Of a stretch of 7,248 bases of DNA, positions 1 to 6,400 are shown in pieces. Every line of letters starts with the position of its first letter. Position 1 is the stretch's first letter. A model generated the notes under the pieces. That model saw only the letters and a list, made by a program, of their open reading frames with translations, searched no databases and was not told where the DNA came from. The DNA is from Opitutales bacterium (GTDB lineage Bacteria > Verrucomicrobiota > Verrucomicrobiia > Opitutales > Oceanipulchritudinaceae): contig SKLD01000433.1 of the NCBI GenBank assembly GCA_007123395.1, forward strand, positions 1-7,248, read 5' to 3'. The position numbers and the translations under genes were made by a program.

Positions 1-280
1 GTTGGTGCGGGTGAAGGATGATACGGGCCGGGGCGGAGAAGAAATCACGGAAGATTTTCCGGGACTGGACCTGCGGGAAAGGAATCCCGGGATGCTACGC
101 GGCGCGGTGGTGGGCACCCGCCGGTTTGTCGCACGGTGGTGCGAGCGAGCCGGGATTCGGCGGGGGCCCGCACCAGTCGCAGGCGCGGACGGAACGGAAG
201 ATCCGCCAATTCTATGCCACGCGCGGAGGCCGAGGATCGGCGGCACGGCGGTGTGATACGCGCAGGTTGCCGGTGTTCGC
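1..280. other. Unassigned region downstream of the protease gene
   Basis: Open frames exist on both strands, as expected in GC-rich DNA, but none has a recognisable motif, ribosome site or family resemblance. Two short hairpins (5-bp stems near 131-144 and 229-241) are too weak to call as terminators. The region may hold the end of a gene that lies mostly outside the window, or be intergenic. Confidence 0.4.
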
Positions 281-2683
281 TTACGGATCAATGTCGAAGC
301 GCAGCCGAAAGAACTGCGGTGTACCCAAATCGGGAGCGGGGACGGATATTTGACGTAAGACCCTTCCCGTCCCGGTGTGTTCCTCAAGAGTCTCCACTTG
401 AGCGGCGTCCATGGGTTCCCAACCGCCGGACTCCGGAGCCTGTGATGCAAGAACCGTTAGCGGCGCGAAGAGAGAATCCGTCGACTGCCAGAATCGTAAG
501 CGGAGGCTTTCTCCGTCGACCGGGGGCAACGCCGAAACTCTTCCGGCGGGAGCGGTGAAGGGCGGCGCGGGCTGAATGACCGGCCCGACTCCAAGTCCGA
601 AAACGAAACGCTCGGCAAGCGTCCAGCCCCCTCCGCCGGATGCCTGCGGATCGAATCCTTCGGCAGCTTCTTCGTAATCCACGCCAAATGACGAGGCCTG
701 CCAAAACGGATACGGTGCGAGGACTTTGACAGCGGGCATTTCGGCCATGACCTCGCGCCCGACCGCGCTCGTCGCAATCACCGTCCATGAATACGCGCCT
801 GGTCCGGGCGGATGCCAAGACACGTTCCATTCCGCATACTCCGCGGAGACGGCGTCGAATTCTGTGCCATCGAGAAGGTATGTAACCGACTCGACCGTTC
901 CGTCTTCGGTCTCCACGGCGACGGGCAACGGTTCGGGATCGATGGACCGCAGGAAAGGCATTTCTGACCATGCCTGCGTCGGATGCACGCGCGGCCAACG
1001 GGCAGCCTCGTTGAGCACTCCGCTGAGGGAGAGGCGCACGGGGTTGGCCAGTTTACCCTCCAACGAAGCCTTCGGTGTGCTGCCCTCGATGACTGCTGCG
1101 CGCACATCCTCATAGCGCAGGTGCGGGTTGAAGGCATGAACCAGTGCCACAGCCCCAGCCACATGCGGAGCGGCAAACGATGTTCCCGTCTGATTCAAAA
1201 ACCCACCGCCGGGAAAAGGTGTGCGTATTGTGTGCCCCGGCGCGGCGATGTCGACAGACTCCGGTCCGTAGTTGCTCGTGGAATACAAGGAATCGGAGAA
1301 AGTCGTCCCGGCCACAGACAGCACGTTATCCAAATCAATATCGGACGGAAAAAAGTGATTGGGACGACCCGCCAACAGAGCATCGTTGTTCAGGCCGTTG
1401 TTGCCGGCCGCGAAGACCCCGAGGATACCGGCGTCGCGCGCCCGCCGCACGGCGAGAAAGAGCGGGGTCTCCTCGTCGCGCTCCACATCCGGCATGCGTC
1501 CGCCGAGCGAGATGTTGAGCGCGACTACGTTCTGTCCGCCCGCCTCCCGCTGCCACACAGCATAATCGATGGCTTCGACGATTCGCTCCGCCGGAATATT
1601 CGATGTACCGACGGCGAGCGGCATCATCCGCACTGTCCATGCCACGCCCGCGATCCCAAAGCTATTGTTGCCCACCGCGCCGAGCACACCCGCGACACCG
1701 GTGCCGTGTCCCGTCACGTCACGCGGATTGTTGGTGTTTCCGGCGAAGTCCCAACCGCGGATATCATCTACAAAACCGTTTCCGCTTGTGTCGGTGCCGT
1801 CCGCAACCTCGTGCGGATTGGTCCACATGTTCGGGCGCAGATCGGGATGATTGTAATCCACGCCGGTATCGATAACGGCCACGACAACATCATCCGATCC
1901 CGTTGTGCGCGCCCATGCGGCGGGAGCGTCCAACACGCCGAGGGCCCACTGCTGTGAGTAGTCCGGATCATTCGGCACCGCCGCCAGTTCCAGCAGATAG
2001 GACCAATCTCCCCTGTAGCCCTCGGGCAAAGCGGCGAGAAAATCGTCGCGGGCGGTCTCAAGACCACCGAGCCCGCCAGTAAAGAGGCGGGGCGTTGTCA
2101 CCCGCGCCACGTAGCTACCCGGATGCCGGCGCGAGAGACTCCACCCGTCCACTTCCGCCACCCGTTCCAACTCGTCCCAACCGACCTCCGCCGACACCGG
2201 AGAGACGATTAGGTAGTCCGCCGCCATAACCGCTTCCGTGAGTGCCTCCGCCTCGCTGGCCTCCCCGCTTCCGAAAAGCGCGAACCACTGTAATGACCGG
2301 AACCGCTCGCCCGTAGCGTCGTCGCGCCAAAGAGCAATGCGCTCAACCGCCTCCACCCCATCGCCCACCCCGGCGGACAGGGCTGACCAACGCTCGTCGA
2401 GCAAGGATAATGCCCTGCCCTCCAGCGGGAGCGGGAGAGGGACGGAAAAACGAGCGTTGCCTGTAAGCAAAGTTTCGTCGCCTTCGCCCCACACCTCTGT
2501 CACAGCGGAATCGGACAACGTCCGGAAAAAGCGATCCGCGCCGCCACTTTCTGCGATTGTGCCGGGTTGCGCCAATAGCGTCCAAACGCCCCACCCGAGC
2601 AAAAGCAGAAGGACGCCGCCGGCGGCACGGGCCGCAACCCGGAACCAATTTGGTCCAGAAAGTCGATGTTGGCTGCAACTCAT
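281..2683 (-). CDS. Subtilisin-like serine protease (S8), exported or membrane-anchored, with Ig-like C-terminal region
   Basis: An 800-residue protease. Residues 21-38 (AGGVLLLLLGWGVWTLLA) after a basic N-terminus form a signal peptide or signal anchor, so it acts outside the cytoplasmic membrane. Residues about 45-235 are a long pro-region; its end, with ELERVAEVDGWSLSRRHPGS (171-190), looks like an inhibitor-type propeptide. The catalytic domain starts near PNDPDYSQQWAL (237-248). The triad is complete: D272 in VIDTG, H326 in GHGTGVAG and S502 in GTSFAAPHVAG, with oxyanion-hole N428 in AAGNNG. A segment SGNGFVDDIRGWDF (300-313) is the Asp/Gly-rich, probably calcium-binding loop seen in many bacterial S8 enzymes. 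Residues about 575-656 resemble a bacterial Ig-like domain (YLLDGTEFDAV, then WHPPGPGAYSWTVIATSAVG). The last 140 residues look beta-rich and end FFRLRFDIDP. An in-frame stop lies seven codons before the ATG, which fixes the start, though no clear ribosome site is visible. The substrate is unknown; nutrient proteolysis is likely. Confidence 0.93.
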   Translation of the reverse strand: MSCSQHRLSGPNWFRVAARAAGGVLLLLLGWGVWTLLAQPGTIAESGGADRFFRTLSDSAVTEVWGEGDETLLTGNARFSVPLPLPLEGRALSLLDERWSALSAGVGDGVEAVERIALWRDDATGERFRSLQWFALFGSGEASEAEALTEAVMAADYLIVSPVSAEVGWDELERVAEVDGWSLSRRHPGSYVARVTTPRLFTGGLGGLETARDDFLAALPEGYRGDWSYLLELAAVPNDPDYSQQWALGVLDAPAAWARTTGSDDVVVAVIDTGVDYNHPDLRPNMWTNPHEVADGTDTSGNGFVDDIRGWDFAGNTNNPRDVTGHGTGVAGVLGAVGNNSFGIAGVAWTVRMMPLAVGTSNIPAERIVEAIDYAVWQREAGGQNVVALNISLGGRMPDVERDEETPLFLAVRRARDAGILGVFAAGNNGLNNDALLAGRPNHFFPSDIDLDNVLSVAGTTFSDSLYSTSNYGPESVDIAAPGHTIRTPFPGGGFLNQTGTSFAAPHVAGAVALVHAFNPHLRYEDVRAAVIEGSTPKASLEGKLANPVRLSLSGVLNEAARWPRVHPTQAWSEMPFLRSIDPEPLPVAVETEDGTVESVTYLLDGTEFDAVSAEYAEWNVSWHPPGPGAYSWTVIATSAVGREVMAEMPAVKVLAPYPFWQASSFGVDYEEAAEGFDPQASGGGGWTLAERFVFGLGVGPVIQPAPPFTAPAGRVSALPPVDGESLRLRFWQSTDSLFAPLTVLASQAPESGGWEPMDAAQVETLEEHTGTGRVLRQISVPAPDLGTPQFFRLRFDIDP

Positions 2684-2783
2684 TGCGGAATAGAGCGCCG
2701 GTTACTGCGAAGAGTTGAGTCCACACCACTGACAACGGACACAACCAGCGCAAAAAAACAGCGCGAGTTCCACAGTAACCATC

Positions 2784-3257
2784 CTAGGCCGGCGGCTCAA
2801 ACTCAATTCCATGTTCACCCGCGATCGCGATAATGCGGCCCATGTCCGGTCCGCCTTCGCGGGCAAACTCTTCCGCACACCGTCCAAAAAACATCTCAAA
2901 TCCGGCCGGAGACGTTCCAATGAGCAGTTTCCCCGGCGTGCTCCCGGTGTTCTTGAAAGTGTGAACGGATTCACGCGGCATAAAAGCCGTCCCGCCGACA
3001 CCGAGTTCGCACCACTGACCCCCGCCAAAGAAGGAGAACGTGCCTTCTTGCACAACAAACCATTCATCCTCGCGGAGATGACGGTGCGGGGGCGGTCCGC
3101 CGCCCGGAGGCACCGTCTCGGTCCACAGCGAAAGTTTTCCGCCCGTCTGCCCTGCCCCCAGCAGCACCCTCACTTCATCACCGAAGGCACGCATTACCGG
3201 AAGCGTCTGCTCTGGAAGGATAAAGACAGGCGAAGGAGCATCAGAAGCATCACTCAT
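2784..3257 (-). CDS. Single-domain cupin protein with an intact metal site
   Basis: A 157-residue soluble protein with one cupin beta-barrel. Motif 1 is complete: G52, H58, H60, E65, G72 in the pattern G(X)5HXH(X)4E(X)6G. Motif 2 runs from G88 through P94 and H99 to N103, with Glu at position 96 where the consensus has Gly. The three His and one Glu expected to hold Fe, Mn or Zn are all present, so the protein could be an active metalloenzyme (for example a dioxygenase- or quercetinase-like cupin) or a sugar- or ligand-binding cupin; the sequence does not decide. The C-terminal segment, including GFEMFFGRCAEEFAREGG (119-136), resembles that of quercetinase-like cupin proteins. The ATG at 3257 is preferred over a TTG at 3275. 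Neither has a strong ribosome site, and a GATAAT hexamer (3275-3280) just upstream suggests a very short leader. No functional link to the neighbours is evident. Confidence 0.87.
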   Translation of the reverse strand: MSDASDAPSPVFILPEQTLPVMRAFGDEVRVLLGAGQTGGKLSLWTETVPPGGGPPPHRHLREDEWFVVQEGTFSFFGGGQWCELGVGGTAFMPRESVHTFKNTGSTPGKLLIGTSPAGFEMFFGRCAEEFAREGGPDMGRIIAIAGEHGIEFEPPA

Positions 3258-3274
3258 GAGGCCGATAAAAACCA

Positions 3275-3280
3275 ATTATC
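3275..3280 (-). promoter_or_regulatory. Possible -10 box of the cupin gene
   Basis: GATAAT on the minus strand, 17 bases before the cupin ATG, one mismatch from TATAAT. No convincing -35 hexamer lies at the usual distance. If real, the transcript would be nearly leaderless, which would fit the missing Shine-Dalgarno site. Confidence 0.22.
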
Positions 3281-3407
3281 CGCCCAAGGCAAACCCTCTT
3301 TTGCGCGCGCCTCTCCTGCTACCTTGTCCGTCCATCCCATGCCCGGGGAGTATTCCGAAAAACCAGAGGCTTACGATTGCATTGAGGACTGGGGCAATTG
3401 CCGAGAG

Positions 3408-3428
3408 CGCGGGCTCGCAGCACCCGCG
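3408..3428 (-). terminator. Hairpin after the ACT-domain gene, possible terminator
   Basis: A 6-bp GC-only stem (CGCGGG at 3408-3413, CCCGCG at 3423-3428) with a 9-base loop, about 30 bases past the ACT stop. There is no T-run behind it on the minus strand, so it would be an atypical or Rho-assisted terminator, or a chance GC-rich pairing. Confidence 0.28.
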
Positions 3429-3456
3429 GCATATGATCAGGGTGCGAGGGAATCAC

Positions 3457-3831
3457 TCAACGCTCAATCTCGTGGCCTGCGCGGGAGAGGACGTCGATGG
3501 CATCTTCGAGGCGGTCGGAAGGGACTAACATGTAATCGGTATCGTATGTGGAGATGGAAAAGATGCTGATCTGGCGACTGGCGAGCGGCATGACGAGAGA
3601 GGCAAGCACTCCGGAGAGTTCGATGGGGATGTGCCCGACGACGTAGAGAGCGCGCCAACCACGGCCCGCGTCGACCTCGGGTGGAATAGCGTCCGCCTCG
3701 GCGAATATAGATAACTCGTCCTGCGTGCGGGTAATGGAATAGAAAGGGCTCTTCCACACCCAAGCGGGAATGTCGTCGTCCGGCTTGCATTGGACGACAC
3801 CGAGTTCGGCAGCCAACAGCTTCAAGCGCAT
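3457..3831 (-). CDS. ACT-domain protein (CASTOR/ACT_7 type)
   Basis: A 124-residue protein made of two ACT-like halves. The first contains the strands MRLKLLAAELGVVQC (1-15) and FYSITRTQDELSIFAE (30-45). The second contains the hallmark GVLASLVMPLASRQISIF (74-91) followed by STYDTDYMLV (94-103), which is highly typical of the small bacterial ACT proteins related to the arginine sensor CASTOR1. ACT domains usually bind amino acids or other small ligands and regulate a partner by allostery; no catalytic residues are expected, and the ligand here cannot be deduced. The length is normal for the family. The gene follows the SDR-like gene closely, with a strong ribosome binding site and no terminator between them, so joint expression is likely. 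Whether the two proteins interact is unknown. Confidence 0.85.
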   Translation of the reverse strand: MRLKLLAAELGVVQCKPDDDIPAWVWKSPFYSITRTQDELSIFAEADAIPPEVDAGRGWRALYVVGHIPIELSGVLASLVMPLASRQISIFSISTYDTDYMLVPSDRLEDAIDVLSRAGHEIER

Positions 3832-3840
3832 TGCGGGTTA

Positions 3841-3846
3841 CTCCTC
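3841..3846 (-). promoter_or_regulatory. Shine-Dalgarno site of the ACT-domain gene
   Basis: GAGGAG on the minus strand, 9 bases before the ATG at 3831. It is the best ribosome binding site in the window and fixes the ACT gene start. It lies in the 57-base gap after the SDR-like stop codon, consistent with translation from a shared transcript. Confidence 0.7.
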
Positions 3847-3888
3847 AGGTTCATGAAGGCGACCGTAGCTATTCTTGTGCCGTTTCCA

Positions 3889-5439
3889 TTAATTTGCCGA
3901 CTTACGGGCAGCCCTTTTTGCCGCCGCCTTTTTCGTGGCAGACTTCTTTACGGCACTCTTCTTTGCCGCGGACTTCTTCAACGCTTTCCGCACCGCCTTT
4001 TTCACCGCCTTTTTAGCCGCTTTCTTGGAGACACTTTTTACCCCTTTTTTTGCCGCCTTTTTAGCGGCTCGCTTGGCCGGGACAGGCGTGTCACTGACGG
4101 GTGCCGCAGCCGCTTGCGCGGGGCCGTCTGCACCGACAACGCCTTGTGGGACGGCACTGTCGGACTTGGATAGGGCATCACGGGCAGGCGCGTCCGGCGC
4201 CGGACGCGGTCCGGCAGCATCCTGCGGCTTATCAGGAGCGGATGCGGCGAAGGACTTCGGTCCCGCGCTGTCGGTTGCGAACGGCGGGCGGTCGGCACGA
4301 ATGTCCATGGAAGAAGGACGCGGCTTGCGGCGGCGTTTCCGGCGGCTGCCGTCGCTCCCTTCGGATCCGACGGAAACCGCGGGGGGCTCCGCCTCTTGGC
4401 GCGGCGCATGGGAGGGCCGGGCGTCGGGCTCCGGACGTTGCTTCTGTTCGGCATCGTCACGCGGCTGTGGCTTTTCATCCTCTTTCGCCGAAGGTTTCTC
4501 TCCTTCGGGACGGTCGGACTGCGCCTCGCGCGCGTCTTCGCGTGCGCGACCTCCCTTGCCGCGGCGGCGGCCCCGGCGGCGGCCGCGCCGACCGCCTTCC
4601 TCGCCTTGCGCGGGCGGTTGGTCACGTCCTTCGCGACGCTCTTGCGCCACCTCGCGCTCCTCGTCGAGTTGCTCCTCCGCTTCGATCTCGGCGCGCGGCA
4701 CGGTGTACGGGATGGGCTGCGGTTTGGGATACGGCAGTTCCCGCACGGGAGCCTGCGGCTTCTCCACGATGCGCTGCGGGCGCAAGACAATCTCTGTGAT
4801 GACATTGCCGCTGCGGTTGGAGACGAGGTCGGCAACACACGCGGCGACGGCATCGGGATCGATCACGCTCTGCGGGCGCTGGCCCGGCGCGGGCATGGAG
4901 TCGGCGGGGCGCCAGCGATTGGGCTCGGGCGAAATCGTCGTGACCTTCACCCCGGTCTCACGCACCTGCTGGAAGAGCTGCTCGCCCATCCAACGCAGTG
5001 CGCCGGCCGTCGCCGCGCCCGTCGGTCCGCCGCGTCCGGTTTCCGGCGTGGCGGACGCCACGTTCACGATCTGGCCCTGCAAGCGCTGAAGGCCCGGCAG
5101 CGCCTCCCGCACGAGAATCAGCGGGCAGAGCAGATTGACGGCAAGGCTGCGCTCAAGCTGGTCGGTCGTCGCCTGCGTGAGATCCTCGGGCGGATACAAC
5201 TTAGCGTTGTTGACGAGCAGGCAGACGGCGTGCTCCTTCGCGATGATCTCGCGGGCGCAGCCCTCCACCTGACCGGGATCGGCCAAGTTGCAGTTCACCG
5301 GCACAAAGGCCGAGTTGCGCAGCGGAATATCCGCAAAGTTACCGCCGAGCCCGTAGACCCGGAACCCGAGGTCGATCAGTCGTCGCGAAATGGCCAACCC
5401 CAAGGTCGAGGAGGCACCCGTCACAATTGCCACATCCAT
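3889..5439 (-). CDS. SDR-fold protein lacking the catalytic Tyr/Lys, fused to a long Arg/Lys-rich histone H1-like tail
   Basis: A 516-residue protein in two halves. Residues 1-220 are a short-chain dehydrogenase/reductase Rossmann fold: VAIVTGASSTLGLAI (3-17) is the dinucleotide loop, with Thr where the TGxxxGxG motif expects its second Gly. NNAK (77-80) replaces NNAG, the active-site Asn is in VNLL (N102), and the strand IVNVAS ends in the catalytic-type Ser (S129). The YxxxK motif is missing: the aligned stretch reads GAATAGAL (141-148), and no Tyr or Lys occurs between residues 83 and 164. Reductase activity is therefore unlikely. Residues about 221-516 are low complexity: an acidic stretch (251-273), an Arg/Gly patch (284-298), a mixed-charge linker, RRKRRRK (366-372), an Ala/Pro linker, and a final tail (455-516) with 23 Lys and 4 Arg in 62 residues, no acidic residue, in an AAKK-type rhythm. 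Such tails in histone H1 and bacterial H1-like proteins bind DNA or RNA. The ATG at 5439 starts directly at the first beta strand, though no strong Shine-Dalgarno precedes it. The ACT gene follows 57 bases later. Fold is certain; function is inference. Confidence 0.85.
   Translation of the reverse strand: MDVAIVTGASSTLGLAISRRLIDLGFRVYGLGGNFADIPLRNSAFVPVNCNLADPGQVEGCAREIIAKEHAVCLLVNNAKLYPPEDLTQATTDQLERSLAVNLLCPLILVREALPGLQRLQGQIVNVASATPETGRGGPTGAATAGALRWMGEQLFQQVRETGVKVTTISPEPNRWRPADSMPAPGQRPQSVIDPDAVAACVADLVSNRSGNVITEIVLRPQRIVEKPQAPVRELPYPKPQPIPYTVPRAEIEAEEQLDEEREVAQERREGRDQPPAQGEEGGRRGRRRGRRRGKGGRAREDAREAQSDRPEGEKPSAKEDEKPQPRDDAEQKQRPEPDARPSHAPRQEAEPPAVSVGSEGSDGSRRKRRRKPRPSSMDIRADRPPFATDSAGPKSFAASAPDKPQDAAGPRPAPDAPARDALSKSDSAVPQGVVGADGPAQAAAAPVSDTPVPAKRAAKKAAKKGVKSVSKKAAKKAVKKAVRKALKKSAAKKSAVKKSATKKAAAKRAARKSAN
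3898..4077 (-). repeat. Degenerate Lys/Ala codon repeat encoding the basic tail
   Basis: The 3' end of the SDR-like gene is built from short imperfect repeats of KKAA, KKAV and KKSA codons. At DNA level the plus strand shows recurring blocks such as GCCGCCTTTTTAGC-like units (around 3922, 4004 and 4050). The repeats are diverged, with mixed AAG and AAA lysine codons, so they are not a recent tandem expansion, but they could vary in copy number between strains. Confidence 0.6.
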
Positions 5440-5521
5440 ACAGAAAATTCATTGTACCGCAGCGGTCGCCGGGCACTGCGTGCGCCCTCAGGACCGCGAT
5501 TCGGAAAAAATAAACCCCCGC

Positions 5522-5549
5522 TCGTAACACGCGCCCCCGCCGAATGCAA
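5522..5549 (-). promoter_or_regulatory. Candidate promoter of the SDR-like gene
   Basis: On the minus strand a TTGCAT hexamer (5544-5549) is followed after 16 bases by TTACGA (5522-5527), a moderate match to housekeeping -35 and -10 boxes. Transcription would start near 5515 and give a leader of about 75 bases that includes a T-rich stretch. A second -10-like hexamer, TACAAT (5451-5456), sits only 11 bases before the start codon but has no partner -35. Both are pattern matches only. Confidence 0.3.
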
Positions 5550-5733
5550 GCGCACGGAAGGGCTTGCCGTCGCTCGGAATGTTTGTCCGATGAAGCCATG
5601 TGCTTGTAACTTGAATTTGTCCGCAGGGCAGGTCCGCAGTCCGAGAGATTGATCCCCGGACATCGTAGAAGAAGGGTCGTCACCGCGCGTTCCTTGCTGC
5701 AATGGAGGCTCCTGACATTCGAGGGCACCTTCG

Positions 5734-5756
5734 GGCGGGCGATGAATCAGCCCGCC
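5734..5756. terminator. Hairpin downstream of the NTF2-like gene, possible terminator
   Basis: A perfect 7-bp inverted repeat (GGCGGGC at 5734-5740, GCCCGCC at 5750-5756) with a 9-base loop, about 110-130 bases past the NTF2-like stop. The T-rich tail (TTTT at 5760-5763) is on the plus-strand side, so it is not a canonical intrinsic terminator for the minus-strand genes. It could still end the upstream operon, process the RNA, or block plus-strand transcription. Confidence 0.35.
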
Positions 5757-5864
5757 TACTTTTGCTGTCCGAACCAAACAAGAAATGCGCCGTGGCGGAT
5801 ATTCAACGAGACCATCGCCCATATCGAAGCCGATGACATCGAAGCCCTTGATGCGCAAGACCCT

Positions 5865-6356
5865 CTACACCTTTCGCTTGATCCAGCGGATGAGGGTGCC
5901 GACGAGGGGGAGGTGTTCGAAGAAGCCGCTGGCGGAGTCCCAGAAGTCGTGATGGAGGGCGACTTTGCCGTCGGCGTCAAAACGGATGTGCGACATGCCG
6001 TGGGACCGGGTGGTCCGCCCTTTTTGGCGGAAGGCACTCCATGTGATGTCCATGCGCCAGACGAGAAAGGCGTCGCTGCCGTCGGTGAGGACACGGAGGA
6101 TGTCGACCTTCACGCCGGCGGCGCGCTCCGCCGTGCGCAGCAGGTAGGCTTGGATCGCCTCCACGCCTTCGTGGGTCGCGAGGGTGTCGTGAAGAATGGC
6201 ATCGGCGGCGTAGACGAACGCGGCGTCGTTCCGCACCCGCTCCGGCGTGAGGTTGCCGAAGAAGCGCTTGAACCGCTCCAGCGCGGCGGCTCCCGCCTCC
6301 GTGTCGAGAGAGACACCGCTTCGCGCCGACTTTGCGAGCATTGCTTCGTAGTCCAT
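5865..6356 (-). CDS. Nuclear transport factor 2-like (SnoaL-type) fold protein
   Basis: A 163-residue protein of the NTF2-like superfamily. It has the alpha-then-beta order of the fold: a helix ALERFKRFFGNLTPE (25-39), the conserved segment around AADAILHD (50-57) at the pocket edge, a helix with HEGVEAIQAYL (62-72), then strands VDILRVLTDG, AFLVWRMDITW and GMSHIRFDADGKV. The end HHDFWDSASGFFEHLPLVG followed by IRWIKRKV matches a bacterial NTF2 subfamily that closes with an amphipathic basic helix. In other bacteria this subfamily often lies in clusters with a flavin oxidoreductase, DUF1365 and a cyclopropane-fatty-acid synthase-like protein; none of these is visible here. No reaction can be assigned; the fold may be a binding protein or a small enzyme. 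The start is uncertain. An ATG at 6425 would add 23 residues and overlap the glycosyltransferase gene by 25 bases, but that extension is Gly-rich and unlike the fold. The ATG at 6356 has a GGTGG-like site just upstream and is preferred. Confidence 0.8.
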   Translation of the reverse strand: MDYEAMLAKSARSGVSLDTEAGAAALERFKRFFGNLTPERVRNDAAFVYAADAILHDTLATHEGVEAIQAYLLRTAERAAGVKVDILRVLTDGSDAFLVWRMDITWSAFRQKGRTTRSHGMSHIRFDADGKVALHHDFWDSASGFFEHLPLVGTLIRWIKRKV

Positions 6357-6400
6357 ACCGCCACCATGGCCAGAAACGGGCTCAGCGCAACCGCCGCGGC

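Larger units (their letters stand above)
5440..5864. other. Non-coding gap between the NTF2-like and SDR-like genes
   Basis: About 425 bases with no reading frame that resembles a known protein on either strand. No tRNA-like cloverleaf was found. It contains one clear inverted repeat (5734-5756) and a candidate minus-strand promoter (5522-5549). A 145-codon minus-strand frame crosses most of the gap but runs into the SDR gene out of frame and has no recognisable composition, so it was not called. Confidence 0.6.

Noticed and set aside
983..1957. Plus-strand open frame of 324 codons
   Set aside because: It lies opposite the conserved catalytic domain of the S8 protease and shows no protein-like motifs.
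2752..2758. Run of seven T on the minus strand after the cupin gene, as an intrinsic terminator
   Set aside because: No stable GC-rich stem precedes it; only a 4-bp GCGC pairing flanks the run itself.
3276..3456. Possible small gene between the ACT and cupin genes
   Set aside because: No frame with a plausible start, ribosome site and protein-like composition was found in these 181 bases.
2811..3569. Plus-strand open frame of 252 codons opposite the cupin gene
   Set aside because: The minus-strand cupin has both conserved motifs and all metal ligands; the opposite frame is a shadow.
3935..5089. Long plus-strand open frame (384 codons) opposite the SDR-like gene
   Set aside because: It is the antisense image of the Lys/Ala and Arg-rich coding; its Phe/Ala-rich start is simply the complement of Lys/Ala codons, and it has no ribosome site or family resemblance.
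4396..5652. Plus-strand open frame of 418 codons
   Set aside because: It is antisense to an SDR gene with clear homology; GC-rich codon bias leaves the opposite frame open by chance.
5421..5858. Minus-strand frame of 145 codons in the intergenic gap
   Set aside because: It overlaps the SDR-like start out of frame, has irregular composition and no recognisable motif.
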